From: Nocardia bhagyanarayanae
Lineage (GTDB): Bacteria; Actinomycetota; Actinomycetes; Mycobacteriales; Mycobacteriaceae
Assembly (NCBI RefSeq): GCF_006716565.1
Contig: NZ_VFPG01000001.1
Location: 3,782,001 to 3,846,000, forward strand
Reading direction: 5' to 3'
DNA: 64,000 bases
Made by a program: the position numbers and the translations under genes. Under the pieces are notes generated by a model. That model saw only the letters and a program-made list of their open reading frames with translations, was not told the origin of the DNA and ran no database searches. Of the stretch, positions 52,465 to 61,540 are shown piece after piece; within the stretch, counting starts at the first letter, position 1; the number at the start of each line of letters is the position of its first letter.

Positions 52465-55144
52465 GCAGATCCCCGTCCCGGACTCTCCGTCCACGCCGGC
52501 GACGCCGCCCCCGCCGCCGCAGCATTGGTTCGCCGACGTGCTCGCCTCCGACGGCGGGGTGGTGCGGCTGCGGCCGGTGACCCCCGAGGACGGCGAGCGG
52601 CTGCAGGAATTCCACGCCGCGCTCTCCGATCGCACCAGGTACCTGCGGTATTTCGGTCCTTACCCGCGCATCTCGCCGAAGGACCTGTACCGGACGACCC
52701 ATGTCGACTATCACGACCGGGTCGGCCTGGTGGTCGAGCTCGGCGAGCAGATCATCGCGGTGGGCCGCTACGAGCTGCTGGACCGCACCGGTCCGCGCGC
52801 CGCCGAGGTCGCCTTCGTGGTGGCCGACGGGCACCAGGGGCGCGGCCTCGGCTCCATCCTGCTCGAGCATCTGGCGGGCGCCGCGGCGGAGAACAAGATC
52901 GAGACCTTCGTCGCGGAGGTGCTGGCCGAGAACACCGTGATGGTCACTGTCTTCCGCGAGGCCGGGTATCAGGTCGAGCGCGCCAGGGACGGCTCGGTGC
53001 TGCACCTGGAGTTCGCCATCGACCCCACCGAAGCGCTGGTTTCCGTTCGGGATTCGCGGGAGCGCGCCTCGGAGGCGCGCAGCGTCGGGAATCTGCTCGC
53101 GCCGGGGTCGGTCGCGGTGATCGGCGCCACGCCCGCCGCGGGCCGGGTCGGCGGCGTGGTGCTGGCCAACCTGCTGTCGGGCGTGTTCCAGGGCCCGGTG
53201 TATCCGGTCAATCCGACCCGGAAGTTCGTTCGCGGCGTGCGCGCCTACGCCACCGTGCGCGAGATCCCCGACGAGGTGGACTTGGCGGTGGTCGCGGTGC
53301 CCGCCGCCGCGATCGACTCGGTTCTCGACGACTGTATGGCCAAGGGCGTCAAGGGTTTGGTGGTGTTGACGGCCGGGTTCGGTGAGACCGGCCCGGAGGG
53401 GCTCGCCGCCGAGCGCGACCTGGTCGCGGCGGCGCGAGTGCACGGGATGCGGGTGGTGGGCCCGAGCGCGTTGGGCATCGCCAACACCGATCCGGCGGTG
53501 TCGCTGAACGCGACGCTGGCGCCGGTGCTGCCCGCGCGCGGGCGGATCGGATTCTTCTGCCAGTCCGGGCCGTTGGGCGCGGCCATCCTCGGCGAGGCGG
53601 CCGCGCGGAACCTGGGTCTCTCGACCTTCGTCTCGGCGGGCAACCGCGCCGACGTGTCCGGCAACGATCTGCTCCAGTACTGGGACACCGCGCCCGACAC
53701 CGACGTGATCCTGCTGTACTTGGAGAGCTTCGGTAACCCGCGCAAGTTCTCCCGGATCGCGCGACGGGTGGCGCGCACCAAACCGATCGTCGCGGTGAGC
53801 AGCGGGCGGCAGGCCGGGCACAGCCAGCCCCCGCGCGATATGGACCGCTCGATCGTGCGAGACCTGTTCGCGCAGGCGGGCATCGTGCAGGTCGACTCGA
53901 TCTCGGAGCTGTTCGACTGCGCCGCACTGCTCGGCTATCAACCGCTGCCCCGTGGTTCGCGCCTCGCGGTGATCAGCAACAGCACCGCGCTGAGCTGGCT
54001 GGCCGTCGACGCGGCCCGCGGCGAAGGCCTCGACGCGGCCGAACCGGTGAATCTGGGGCCGCAGGCGACACCGGGCGCTTATCTCGACGCGGTCGTCGCC
54101 GCCCTGCGATCCGACGAGATCGATTCCGTCATAGTGGTTTTCGCGCCGCCGGTGCCGCTGCCGATGGCCGGGTTCGCCGACGCCATCCGGGCGGCCGCGG
54201 CCGCGGTGCCCGAGGCGGACAAACCGATTCTCACCACGTTCATCGCCGAGCAGGGCATTCCGAATCTGCTCGCGGTGCGCGGTCAGGGCGGGATGGCGGT
54301 GCACGGATCGATTCCGTCGTATCCGGATCCCGAACGGGCGGCGCGTGCGCTGGCGCGGGTCCGCCGCTACGCGGAGTGGCGGGACAAACCCGTGTCGGCG
54401 GTGGTGCGCCCGGACGGGATCGATACCGAGCGAGCCAGGGGACTGGTGGCGAAGTGGATGGGCGATTCGGGCGGCCGCTGGCTGACCGATCTGGAGGCCG
54501 CCGAGCTGCTCACCTGCTACGGCATCCAGGTCGTCGAGTTCCGTGAGGTGCGCGACGCCGAGGAGGCGGTGGCCGCGGCCGAGGAGCTGGGCTATCCGGT
54601 GGCGGCGAAGGCGACCGGCGAGATGTGGCGGCGCAGGCCCGATTTGATCGGTGTGCGGCTCGACCTGTGGCGGCCGGAGGCGGTGCGCCAGGCCTACACC
54701 GATCTGGTGGAGATCTGCGGCGACCCGGTGCTGCACATCCAGAAGATGGCGACCAAGGGCGTCGGCTGCATCCTGCGCGTGCAGGACGACCCGTCTTTCG
54801 GGTCGGTGATCGAGTTCGGCCTGTCCGGCACGATCATCGAAATGCTCGGCGACCGCGCCTATCGCGCGCTTCCGTTGACCAGTGACGAAGCGGCGGCGCT
54901 GATCGACGCTCCGCGCGCGGCCCCGCTGCTCTCCGGAACGCCGGCGAGCCCACGCGTGGACAAGGCGGCGCTCGCCGAACTCGCCCAACGCATTTCGGCG
55001 CTGTTCGACGACCTCCCCGAAATGCGCGAGCTGTCCTTCGATCCCGTGCTGGCCTCGCCGACCTCGGCGGAAATCCTTTACGCGCGCGGCCGAGTCGGCC
55101 CCGAGCCGAGCCGGTTCGACAGCGGCCCGCGGCGGCTGGCATGA
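52457..55144 (+). CDS. GNAT-acyl-CoA synthetase (NDP-forming) fusion, protein acetyltransferase
   Basis: An 895-residue protein: GNAT domain at about 33-195 (pyrophosphate loop GHQGRGLGSILLEHL), CoA-binding Rossmann domain from about 215 (SVAVIGATP), CoA-ligase region, and ATP-grasp domain from about 660. In PatZ-type lysine acetyltransferases the order is reversed, with GNAT last. The loop that bears the phosphohistidine (SHTG) in active ligases is here GRQAGHSQPP, so ligase activity is doubtful while acetyl transfer is likely. The GTG at 52457 has GGAGG upstream and overlaps acuC by eight bases. Confidence 0.87.
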   Translation: MTEQIPVPDSPSTPATPPPPPQHWFADVLASDGGVVRLRPVTPEDGERLQEFHAALSDRTRYLRYFGPYPRISPKDLYRTTHVDYHDRVGLVVELGEQIIAVGRYELLDRTGPRAAEVAFVVADGHQGRGLGSILLEHLAGAAAENKIETFVAEVLAENTVMVTVFREAGYQVERARDGSVLHLEFAIDPTEALVSVRDSRERASEARSVGNLLAPGSVAVIGATPAAGRVGGVVLANLLSGVFQGPVYPVNPTRKFVRGVRAYATVREIPDEVDLAVVAVPAAAIDSVLDDCMAKGVKGLVVLTAGFGETGPEGLAAERDLVAAARVHGMRVVGPSALGIANTDPAVSLNATLAPVLPARGRIGFFCQSGPLGAAILGEAAARNLGLSTFVSAGNRADVSGNDLLQYWDTAPDTDVILLYLESFGNPRKFSRIARRVARTKPIVAVSSGRQAGHSQPPRDMDRSIVRDLFAQAGIVQVDSISELFDCAALLGYQPLPRGSRLAVISNSTALSWLAVDAARGEGLDAAEPVNLGPQATPGAYLDAVVAALRSDEIDSVIVVFAPPVPLPMAGFADAIRAAAAAVPEADKPILTTFIAEQGIPNLLAVRGQGGMAVHGSIPSYPDPERAARALARVRRYAEWRDKPVSAVVRPDGIDTERARGLVAKWMGDSGGRWLTDLEAAELLTCYGIQVVEFREVRDAEEAVAAAEELGYPVAAKATGEMWRRRPDLIGVRLDLWRPEAVRQAYTDLVEICGDPVLHIQKMATKGVGCILRVQDDPSFGSVIEFGLSGTIIEMLGDRAYRALPLTSDEAAALIDAPRAAPLLSGTPASPRVDKAALAELAQRISALFDDLPEMRELSFDPVLASPTSAEILYARGRVGPEPSRFDSGPRRLA

Positions 55145-55231
55145 GACACCCGCTGTGGAGCGGCGTTAACGCCGCCCGGGCGGCACCCGATCTGGTGAAG
55201 ATCCGAGAGATTCGACCAGAGAGGTGTCGAC

Positions 55232-55540
55232 ATGAAAGCCACTACCCTCGCCGGGCTTTTCGCCTTTGCGTTCCTGGCAGCGGGATGTTCGGTGGAGGTC
55301 GGTTCCTCCACGCCCCAGGTGAAGGAAAGCGAGCTGGAGAAGTCGGTCAAACAGACCTTGACCGCGGAGGTCGGGCAGGAGCCCGACAGCATCGACTGCC
55401 CCGACGACCTGGAGGGCAAGGTTGGCACCACCATGCGCTGCACCTTGACCGCGGGCGGCGAAACGCTCGGCCTCACCGTCACGGTGACCTCGGTGGAAGG
55501 TGACACGGTCAACTACGACGTCGCCGTCGATCCGGCCTGA
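55232..55540 (+). CDS. DUF4333 lipoprotein
   Basis: A 102-residue secreted lipoprotein: hydrophobic leader and lipobox LAAGC (Cys19), then one DUF4333 domain with two further Cys (CPDDLEGKVG, MRCTLTAGG) likely to be disulfide-bonded. The family is widespread in mycobacteria and nocardiae; role unknown. GAGAGG lies upstream. It converges on sigB. Confidence 0.82.
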   Translation: MKATTLAGLFAFAFLAAGCSVEVGSSTPQVKESELEKSVKQTLTAEVGQEPDSIDCPDDLEGKVGTTMRCTLTAGGETLGLTVTVTSVEGDTVNYDVAVDPA

Positions 55541-55549
55541 CAACGAGTT

Positions 55550-55606
55550 CGCCGACCGGTTCGCGCGGAACCCGGAGGGGACGGGTCGCGCGGACACCGG
55601 TCGGCG
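55550..55606. terminator. Inverted repeat after DUF4333 gene
   Basis: CGCCGACCGGT / ACCGGTCGGCG is a perfect 11-base-pair stem around a 35-base loop. It begins 10 bases after the lipoprotein stop codon. Confidence 0.5.
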
Positions 55607-55639
55607 TCTGTGCGGTGACCGCGTAGGTCACCAAGTCGG

Positions 55640-55671
55640 ACGCCGGGGCGCCTCGGAAACACCCGGCGTCG
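55640..55671 (-). terminator. Terminator hairpin of sigB
   Basis: GACGCCGGG / CCCGGCGTC is a perfect 9-base-pair stem whose nearer arm is 5 bases past the sigB stop in the leftward direction. Confidence 0.6.
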
Positions 55672-55676
55672 ATGGG

Positions 55677-56645
55677 TCAGCTGGCGTAGGCCCGCAGGCG
55701 GTCGGCCCGCTCGCCCTTGCGCAGCTTCGCCATGACCTCACGCTCGATCTGACGCACCCGCTCGCGGGACAGTCCGAAGAGCTTGCCGATCTGGTCGAGG
55801 GTGCGCGGCTGGCCGTCGTCCAAGCCGAAGCGCAGGCGGATGACCTGCTGTTCGCGCTCGTCCAAGGTCGCCAGGACGCTGCGCACGTCGTGGTGCAGCA
55901 GTCCCGCGATCACCGCGGACTCGGCCGAGGTGGCCTCGGAGTCCTCGATGAAGTCGCCGAGCGGCGCCTCTTCGTCGTTGCCGACCGGCATGTCCAGGCT
56001 CACCGGGTCGCGGCTGTGATCGAGCAGATCGGAGATCTTGTCGACCGGGATGCCCGACTCGTTGGCAAGCTCTTCGTCGGTGGCTTCGCGGCCCAGCTGC
56101 TGGTGCAGCTCACGCTTGATCCTGGCCAGCTTGTTCACCTGCTCGACGAGGTGGACGGGCAGCCGGATGGTGCGGCTCTGATCGGCCATCCCGCGGGTGA
56201 TGGCCTGGCGGATCCACCACGTCGCGTAGGTGGAGAACTTGAATCCCTTGGCGTAGTCGAACTTCTCCATCGCCCGGATCAGGCCCAGGTTGCCCTCTTG
56301 GATGAGATCCAGCAGCGGCATGCCGCGGCCGGTGTAGCGCTTGGCGAGCGAGACCACGAGGCGGAGATTGGCTTCCAGCAGGTGTGCCCGTGCGGCCTGG
56401 CCGTCGCGCACGATGATGGCGAGATCCTTCTTCCGGCCGGCGGAAAGCCGCTTGCCCGTTTCCAGCAGATGCTGGGCGTAGAGGCCCGCCTCGATGCGCT
56501 TGGCCAGCTCGACCTCGTCTGCGGCCGAGAGCAGCGCGGTGCGGCCGATCCCGTTCAGGTACACGCGTACCAAGTCGGCGGCAGGGCTCTGGGCGTCGAG
56601 GTCCGATTCGCTGGTGCGCACTCGAGTGGTGGCGGGGCTGGTCAT
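55677..56645 (-). CDS. sigB: RNA polymerase sigma factor SigB
   Basis: A 322-residue primary-like group 2 sigma factor: region 1.2/2 with [24 protein letters not shown], the core 2.3-2.4 [25 protein letters not shown], region 3 and region 4.2 [18 protein letters not shown]. It lacks the long N-terminal region 1.1 of SigA. It sits near ideR as in M. tuberculosis (Rv2710-Rv2711), where sigB is induced by SigE and SigH under stress. A matching ECF-type promoter lies upstream. Confidence 0.96.
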   Translation of the reverse strand: MTSPATTRVRTSESDLDAQSPAADLVRVYLNGIGRTALLSAADEVELAKRIEAGLYAQHLLETGKRLSAGRKKDLAIIVRDGQAARAHLLEANLRLVVSLAKRYTGRGMPLLDLIQEGNLGLIRAMEKFDYAKGFKFSTYATWWIRQAITRGMADQSRTIRLPVHLVEQVNKLARIKRELHQQLGREATDEELANESGIPVDKISDLLDHSRDPVSLDMPVGNDEEAPLGDFIEDSEATSAESAVIAGLLHHDVRSVLATLDEREQQVIRLRFGLDDGQPRTLDQIGKLFGLSRERVRQIEREVMAKLRKGERADRLRAYAS

Positions 56646-56678
56646 GACTTGCCTCCTGTCGGTGGTGTCTCACTCCGA

Positions 56679-56706
56679 TCAACGGACCCGACAGAGAGAA
56701 AGTTCC
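56679..56706 (-). promoter_or_regulatory. SigE/SigH-type promoter of sigB
   Basis: Read leftward, GGAACT (-35) and CGTTGA (-10) stand 16 bases apart, 34-61 bases from the sigB ATG. This is the ECF pattern known for SigE/SigH promoters in mycobacteria. Confidence 0.8.
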
Positions 56707-56758
56707 CCGCTCGCGCCCCGATAAACCGCTTCTGAACTGCGGTTTCGGTCACTTACGT

Positions 56759-56776
56759 CTGAGAAGTTCCTGAGAA
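56759..56776. promoter_or_regulatory. Direct repeat upstream of sigB (candidate response-regulator site)
   Basis: CTGAGAA-GTTC-CTGAGAA is an exact 7-base repeat with 11-base period. M. tuberculosis sigB is controlled by MprA, which binds direct repeats; that assignment here is an inference. Confidence 0.45.
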
Positions 56777-56841
56777 CCCCCGCGGGCGGGAACGCCTCCC
56801 TGTCCGATGCCTCCGCCGACGCATACCCGGTTGCCCCGTGC

Positions 56842-58359
56842 TTACACGGGAGCGATCAATCCGTGCCGGACCAATCCGGTGACGACGGTCAGCGCGTCGG
56901 CCGCGAACTCCGGCGTGACCTCCTCGGCTCCGTGGGCGAGCGCCAGCAGTTCGACCAGCTCGTACAACGGAAGTCCGTCCGGCCGCATTCCCGCGACCAG
57001 CGCGATCGTCGTCTCATCCACCTCGTGCTGCCAGCGCGGACCGTCGCCGCGGTGCAGCCGCGCGACGCGCTCGGCCCAGCCGTCGGAGCCCGGCAGCGAC
57101 ACCCGCTCCAGCGCCGTCGTGGGCTCGACCGCGAAACGTGCGGTCCAGGCGTGTTTTTCGTCACTCGCCACGGTGCGCAGCCAGGCCGACCGCTCGAAAT
57201 AGGCGCTCGCCTCGGCGCCGAGCGGATCGTCGAAGCCGTGCGTGAGGTCCTCGGCGAGCAACTCGGTCGGGCCGTCGATCGCACGCAGGTAGACGAAGCC
57301 GAAACCGATGCCCTCGACGTCCGCGGCGGCGAACGCGTCCAGCCACCGCTCGGCGCGGGCCTGCGACGCCGGATCGCGCGGGTCCAGGCCCGCGTCGCGC
57401 AGCCAGGTACCGACGTACAGCGCGGGATCGGCGACATCGCGCTGCACCACCCAGGCGTCGACGCCCTCGGCGGGCAGCCAGGAGGAGACGCGCTGGCGCC
57501 AGTCCTCGCCGTCCACGTGCACCCAGGCCGCCAGCATGGCCGCGGTGCCGCCCGGCGCGAGCAGCTCGGGCGCGCGCGAGACGACCAGCTGGCTGGCGCC
57601 GTCCAAGGCCAGGCCCGAATCGCGGTAGGTGTGCTCGATACGCGCGGGGCCGACGACGAACGGCGGATTCGCCACCACCTGATCGAACCGTCGCCCGGCC
57701 ACCGGTTCGAACCAGGAACCCTCCAGCAGTTCGATGTCGAGGCCGTTGAGGGCGGCCGTCGCCTCGGCGAGCCACAGCGCGCGGGGATTCACGTCGGTCG
57801 CGGTGACGGTGCGCGCGTAGGAGGCGGCGTGCACCGCCTGCACGCCGCAGCCGGTGCCGAGATCGAGAACCGACCCGACGGGCCGGGTCGGTGTGGCGCG
57901 CAGCAGCGACAGCGAGGCGTGGCCGACACCGAGCACGTGATCCTCGGTGAGGGTGCGCCTGCGCATCGAGTCGTCCAGATCGGACAGGATCCAGCGGTTG
58001 CCCTCGCCCGCGTCCAGCGGACGCAGGTCCAGCGCCGCGCGGACCTCGTCGCCGTCGCGCTCCAGCAGACCCGCCGCGACGGCCTGTTCGATATCCACCG
58101 GCGCCAGCGCGGCCGCCACCTCGCGCTCGGGCAGGGCGTCGCCGAGCAGCAGCAGCCGGATCAGCGTGCCGAGTTCACCCGCCGCCCGCGCGGCCCGCCG
58201 CACCGGCACCGGCTCGGACCGGCCCAGCGCCGCGTGCGCGTCCGGTCCCAGCGCCGACAGCAGCGTGTCGGCGTCGTAGCCGACGCGGGTCAGCGCCGTC
58301 CGCAGCTCCGGGCACAGGGCGGTGAGCAGGGATCCGGTGGTCGTCTGGTTCGTAGGCAC
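56842..58359 (-). CDS. HemK-like SAM-dependent methyltransferase
   Basis: A 505-residue methyltransferase: an N-terminal helical segment (1-140), the SAM loop LDLGTGCG (165-172), TDVNPRAL, and NPPF (231-234), the N6-adenine/glutamine-methyltransferase signature in its NPPF form. The C-terminal 250 residues are an accessory domain typical of actinobacterial members. Methylation targets could be release factor glutamines or a ribosomal protein; not resolved. Confidence 0.85.
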   Translation of the reverse strand: MPTNQTTTGSLLTALCPELRTALTRVGYDADTLLSALGPDAHAALGRSEPVPVRRAARAAGELGTLIRLLLLGDALPEREVAAALAPVDIEQAVAAGLLERDGDEVRAALDLRPLDAGEGNRWILSDLDDSMRRRTLTEDHVLGVGHASLSLLRATPTRPVGSVLDLGTGCGVQAVHAASYARTVTATDVNPRALWLAEATAALNGLDIELLEGSWFEPVAGRRFDQVVANPPFVVGPARIEHTYRDSGLALDGASQLVVSRAPELLAPGGTAAMLAAWVHVDGEDWRQRVSSWLPAEGVDAWVVQRDVADPALYVGTWLRDAGLDPRDPASQARAERWLDAFAAADVEGIGFGFVYLRAIDGPTELLAEDLTHGFDDPLGAEASAYFERSAWLRTVASDEKHAWTARFAVEPTTALERVSLPGSDGWAERVARLHRGDGPRWQHEVDETTIALVAGMRPDGLPLYELVELLALAHGAEEVTPEFAADALTVVTGLVRHGLIAPV

Positions 58360-58476
58360 ACCGGTACTCTGCCACCGCTACCCGCGGGCATCCGCACGAC
58401 GGTTGCGGACGCGCTGGTCGCACGGCGGATGGCTGAGGAAGCGGCCCGTGACCGCTCCGCGGAGAGGAGCCGCGGC

Positions 58477-59217
58477 TCACACCCCGTTCGGGTCGCGTCC
58501 GGTGACGCAGTACAGGGCGTCGCCCGGATCGGTCATCACGATCCAGTGCTCGTGCCGCTGCACCAGGGTCGCGCCGAGCGACTCGTGCCACGCCGCGGTG
58601 GCCTCGATATCGGACGAGGACAGATCGATGTGCGCGCTGGTCGGCCGGTTCTCGCCGAGGCGCTGCAACAGCAACTGGACCGGCATCGGCTCCGCCGGGC
58701 GCAGCCGGGAGAACTCGGCGAGTCGGCCCGGCGTGTGCTTCCACCCGGTGAGGTCGGCCCAGAAGCGCGTCTCCACCTCGTGATCGGCCGCGCCGATGTC
58801 CAGGCACACCTGATCGAGGCGGCTCAGCGTGCCGTCGGGCGCGCGGAAGGCGGGCGCGGGGCGGCCCTTGGCGCGGCCGCTCGGTGTGAAGCAGAAGATC
58901 TGCCCGGATGGCGAGCGAAGCACCGCGTAGTCGGGGTGGTTGGCGACCAGTTCGGCGTTCAGGTCCAGGGCGGTGCGCACGGCGCCGGAGATGTCGTCGA
59001 CGTCGAAGTCGAAGTGCACGCCGCCGAGGCCGTTCACCGACTGCATCTTGACCCCGGCCGCGGCGAACAGCGCGGGATCCGGTAGCAGCGTGAGGAATTG
59101 GTTGTCGTCGCCGCGGCGCGCGGAGAGCTGGGTGCCGGTGATGGTCGACCAGAAGGTCGCGCAGGCGTCGAAACGTTGTGCGGGACGGTCGAGGAACGCC
59201 CAGACCCAGCGAATCAT
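58477..59217 (-). CDS. VOC-family (glyoxalase/bleomycin-resistance fold) protein
   Basis: A 246-residue protein with two glyoxalase-like betaalphabeta repeats: N-terminal AQRFDACATFWSTITG, GGVHFDFDVDD and a C-terminal CLDIGAADHEVETRFWADLTGW, HIDLSSSDIEAT. Only some metal ligands (His/Glu) are in canonical places, so it may bind a ligand rather than catalyse. The ATG at 59217 has GGAGAC upstream; the longer frame is antisense. Confidence 0.8.
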   Translation of the reverse strand: MIRWVWAFLDRPAQRFDACATFWSTITGTQLSARRGDDNQFLTLLPDPALFAAAGVKMQSVNGLGGVHFDFDVDDISGAVRTALDLNAELVANHPDYAVLRSPSGQIFCFTPSGRAKGRPAPAFRAPDGTLSRLDQVCLDIGAADHEVETRFWADLTGWKHTPGRLAEFSRLRPAEPMPVQLLLQRLGENRPTSAHIDLSSSDIEATAAWHESLGATLVQRHEHWIVMTDPGDALYCVTGRDPNGV

Positions 59218-59458
59218 GTTGTCTCCTGTGCCGTGCGGGAGGTACCCGCGACCGCCGACGTGGTGGCCCGGCGAGTGCGCCGAGCAGGTGTTGCGGGACA
59301 CGGCGAGTGACCAGTGCGGTGCAGGCCACACGGCCGCCGTGCCCCCGGGACACAGTAGGGGGCAGCCGGAGGACTGTCGAACCGGTTTGGCGGAATCTCG
59401 ATGTTCTGTGGCATTCGTGCCACTCGTTCGGCGCGCGGTTTTCCGGCAAGCTCGGCGG

Positions 59459-60754
59459 GTGACCGAACTGCGCACTTCACCCGCCGAGTCCGCCGAGCCC
59501 GTCGACCCGGTGGCGCGGCGGCCGCACCCGGCCTGGATCGTCGCGGGGGTCGGCTTCGTCGCTCTGCTCGGCGCGGCCGCGTTCCGTTCCGTGCCGAGCG
59601 TGCTGATGGACCCGCTGCACGCGGAGTTCGGGTGGTCGCACGGCACCATCGGGCTCGCGGTCTCGCTGAATCTGTTGCTCTACGGGCTCATCTCGCCGTT
59701 CGCCGCCGCGCTGATGGACAAGTTCGGCATCCGCAGGGTGGTGGCCTGCGCGCTGGTGCTCGTCGCGGCGGGCAGCGGACTGACCGTCTTCATGACCCAG
59801 GCCTGGCAACTGGTCGCGACCTGGGGACTGCTCGTCGGCGTCGGTGTCGGCTCGATGTCGATGCCGTTCGTGGCGACCATCACCGGGCGCTGGTTCGTGC
59901 GCCACCGCGGCCTGGTCACCGGCGTCCTGACTGCCGCGGGCGCGACCGGGCAGCTGGTCTTCCTCCCGCTGGTCTCGGCGCTGGCGCACGAGCACGGGTG
60001 GCGGCTGCCCGCGCTGGTGGTGGCGGGCGCGGCGCTGGCGGTGGTGCCGCTGGTGCTGCTGTTCATCCGCGACTTCCCCAGCGACGTGGGCGTTTCCGCG
60101 TACGGCGCGGAACCCGGCTCGTCTGCCGGGACGCGCACCACCGCTCGAGGCGGCGCGACACGGGCGCTCACCGTGCTGGCGCGGATCGCGCGGACGCGCG
60201 GATTCTGGTTGCTGGCGGGCGGTTTCGCGGTGTGCGGCGCTTCGACCAACGGCTTGGTCGGCACCCATTTCGTCAGCGCGGCGCACGACCACGGGATGCC
60301 GCCGACCACCGCGGCCGGACTGCTCGCGCTGGTCGGTGTGTTCGACGTCGCGGGCACCATCGCCTCGGGGTGGCTCACCGACCGGGTCGACCCGCGTTAT
60401 CTGCTGCTGGCCTACTACAGCCTGCGCGGGCTCTCGCTGCTGATCCTGCCCTCGCTGTTCGCGCCGCATACCGAGCCGAGCATGTGGGTCTTCGTGATCT
60501 TCTACGGCCTGGACTGGATCGCGACCGTCCCGCCGACGGTCGCGCTGTGCCGCGAGCTGTTCGGCGAGGACGGGCCGGTGGCCTTCGGCTGGGTCTTCGC
60601 CTCACACCAGATCGGCTCGGCGATCGCGGCCACCGGCGCGGGCGTGATTCGCGACGTGCAGGGCAGCTACGACACGGCCTGGTACGTGGCGGGCGCGCTG
60701 TGCGGGCTCGCGGCGCTGATGTCGATCGTCATCCGCAGGCGGATCGTCGCCTGA
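59459..60754 (+). CDS. MFS transporter
   Basis: A 431-residue major-facilitator permease with 12 hydrophobic helices, two six-helix halves, a MDKFGIRRVV loop 2-3 motif and GWLTDRVDPRY in the second half. It is close in style to oxalate/formate or monocarboxylate-type antiporters, but substrate is not known. It starts at GTG 59459, 242 bases from the divergent VOC gene, which may be related in function. Confidence 0.8.
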   Translation: MTELRTSPAESAEPVDPVARRPHPAWIVAGVGFVALLGAAAFRSVPSVLMDPLHAEFGWSHGTIGLAVSLNLLLYGLISPFAAALMDKFGIRRVVACALVLVAAGSGLTVFMTQAWQLVATWGLLVGVGVGSMSMPFVATITGRWFVRHRGLVTGVLTAAGATGQLVFLPLVSALAHEHGWRLPALVVAGAALAVVPLVLLFIRDFPSDVGVSAYGAEPGSSAGTRTTARGGATRALTVLARIARTRGFWLLAGGFAVCGASTNGLVGTHFVSAAHDHGMPPTTAAGLLALVGVFDVAGTIASGWLTDRVDPRYLLLAYYSLRGLSLLILPSLFAPHTEPSMWVFVIFYGLDWIATVPPTVALCRELFGEDGPVAFGWVFASHQIGSAIAATGAGVIRDVQGSYDTAWYVAGALCGLAALMSIVIRRRIVA

Positions 60755-60760
60755 GGGAAC

Positions 60761-61174
60761 TCACCCGTCGATGGCGTTGTGCGGGCGCGATTCGATGGCC
60801 TTGTGAGGGCGGTCCCAGCGGCTGGGTTCGTCCTTGCGCCGCGGCGGGCGGTCGTTGGCGATGAGCACCGCGATCCACGGCAGCGGAATCGACGCGCCGA
60901 TGATCAGCAGCGAGATCAAGGCGCTGCCCCACGCGCTGTAGGCGACGGCGGCCAGCACCAGCGCGGGAATGCGGAACGCCATCAGGATCGTGTACCTGCG
61001 CACCCGCGCGCGGTGCTGATCCTCGAGCGAAGGGGCGGCCTCGGTGATGAGCACCGGGTGCTTGTCGTCGTTTCCGGGGAAGTACCCGCGCGACGGAGAA
61101 GGGGTGGATGAGACGTCCGGGCGAACACCGCGGCCGATGTCGTCGGCGTCGGAGGAGTCGCCGTACTGCTGCAT
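60761..61174 (-). CDS. DUF3099 membrane protein
   Basis: A 137-residue actinobacterial protein with a polar N-terminus and two membrane helices (about 66-100) joined by a short loop, then a basic tail. DUF3099 is of unknown role. The ATG at 61174 begins MQQYGD. It is divergent from the DUF3039 gene. Confidence 0.75.
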   Translation of the reverse strand: MQQYGDSSDADDIGRGVRPDVSSTPSPSRGYFPGNDDKHPVLITEAAPSLEDQHRARVRRYTILMAFRIPALVLAAVAYSAWGSALISLLIIGASIPLPWIAVLIANDRPPRRKDEPSRWDRPHKAIESRPHNAIDG

Positions 61175-61272
61175 ACCCCGAGTCTTCCACTCCCGTGTTC
61201 CGAGCGCACACACCAGGTCGATTCGGCGCGGGCTTCGGGCGTGGGCGACCCACCGGACCGTCATACGGCATC

Positions 61273-61518
61273 ATGGAATCCGTGAGTACCGACACCCTGG
61301 TTCGCCCGGATACGACCACCGACGAGACGACGGGCGACGACACCCCGAAGTTCTTCCACTACGTGAAGAAGGACAAGATCGCCGAGAGCGCCGTCATGGG
61401 CACCGTGGTCGTGGCCTTGTGCGGCGAGGTGTTCCCGGTGACCCGCTCGCCCAAGCCCGGCTCGCCGGTCTGCCCGGAGTGCAAGAAGGTCTACGAGTCC
61501 CTGCGCAAGGGCGACTGA
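61273..61518 (+). CDS. DUF3039 small protein (Rv2699c-like)
   Basis: An 81-residue protein conserved in actinobacteria: HYVKKDKIAESAVMGTVVVALCGEVFPVTRSP and CPECKKVY give a zinc-binding pattern of one Cys plus CxxC. The role is unknown. ATG 61273 and GTG 61282 are both plausible starts. In M. tuberculosis the orthologue sits in the same sigB block. Confidence 0.85.
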   Translation: MESVSTDTLVRPDTTTDETTGDDTPKFFHYVKKDKIAESAVMGTVVVALCGEVFPVTRSPKPGSPVCPECKKVYESLRKGD

Positions 61519-61540
61519 GTCCCCCGACCTCGGACCGCGG

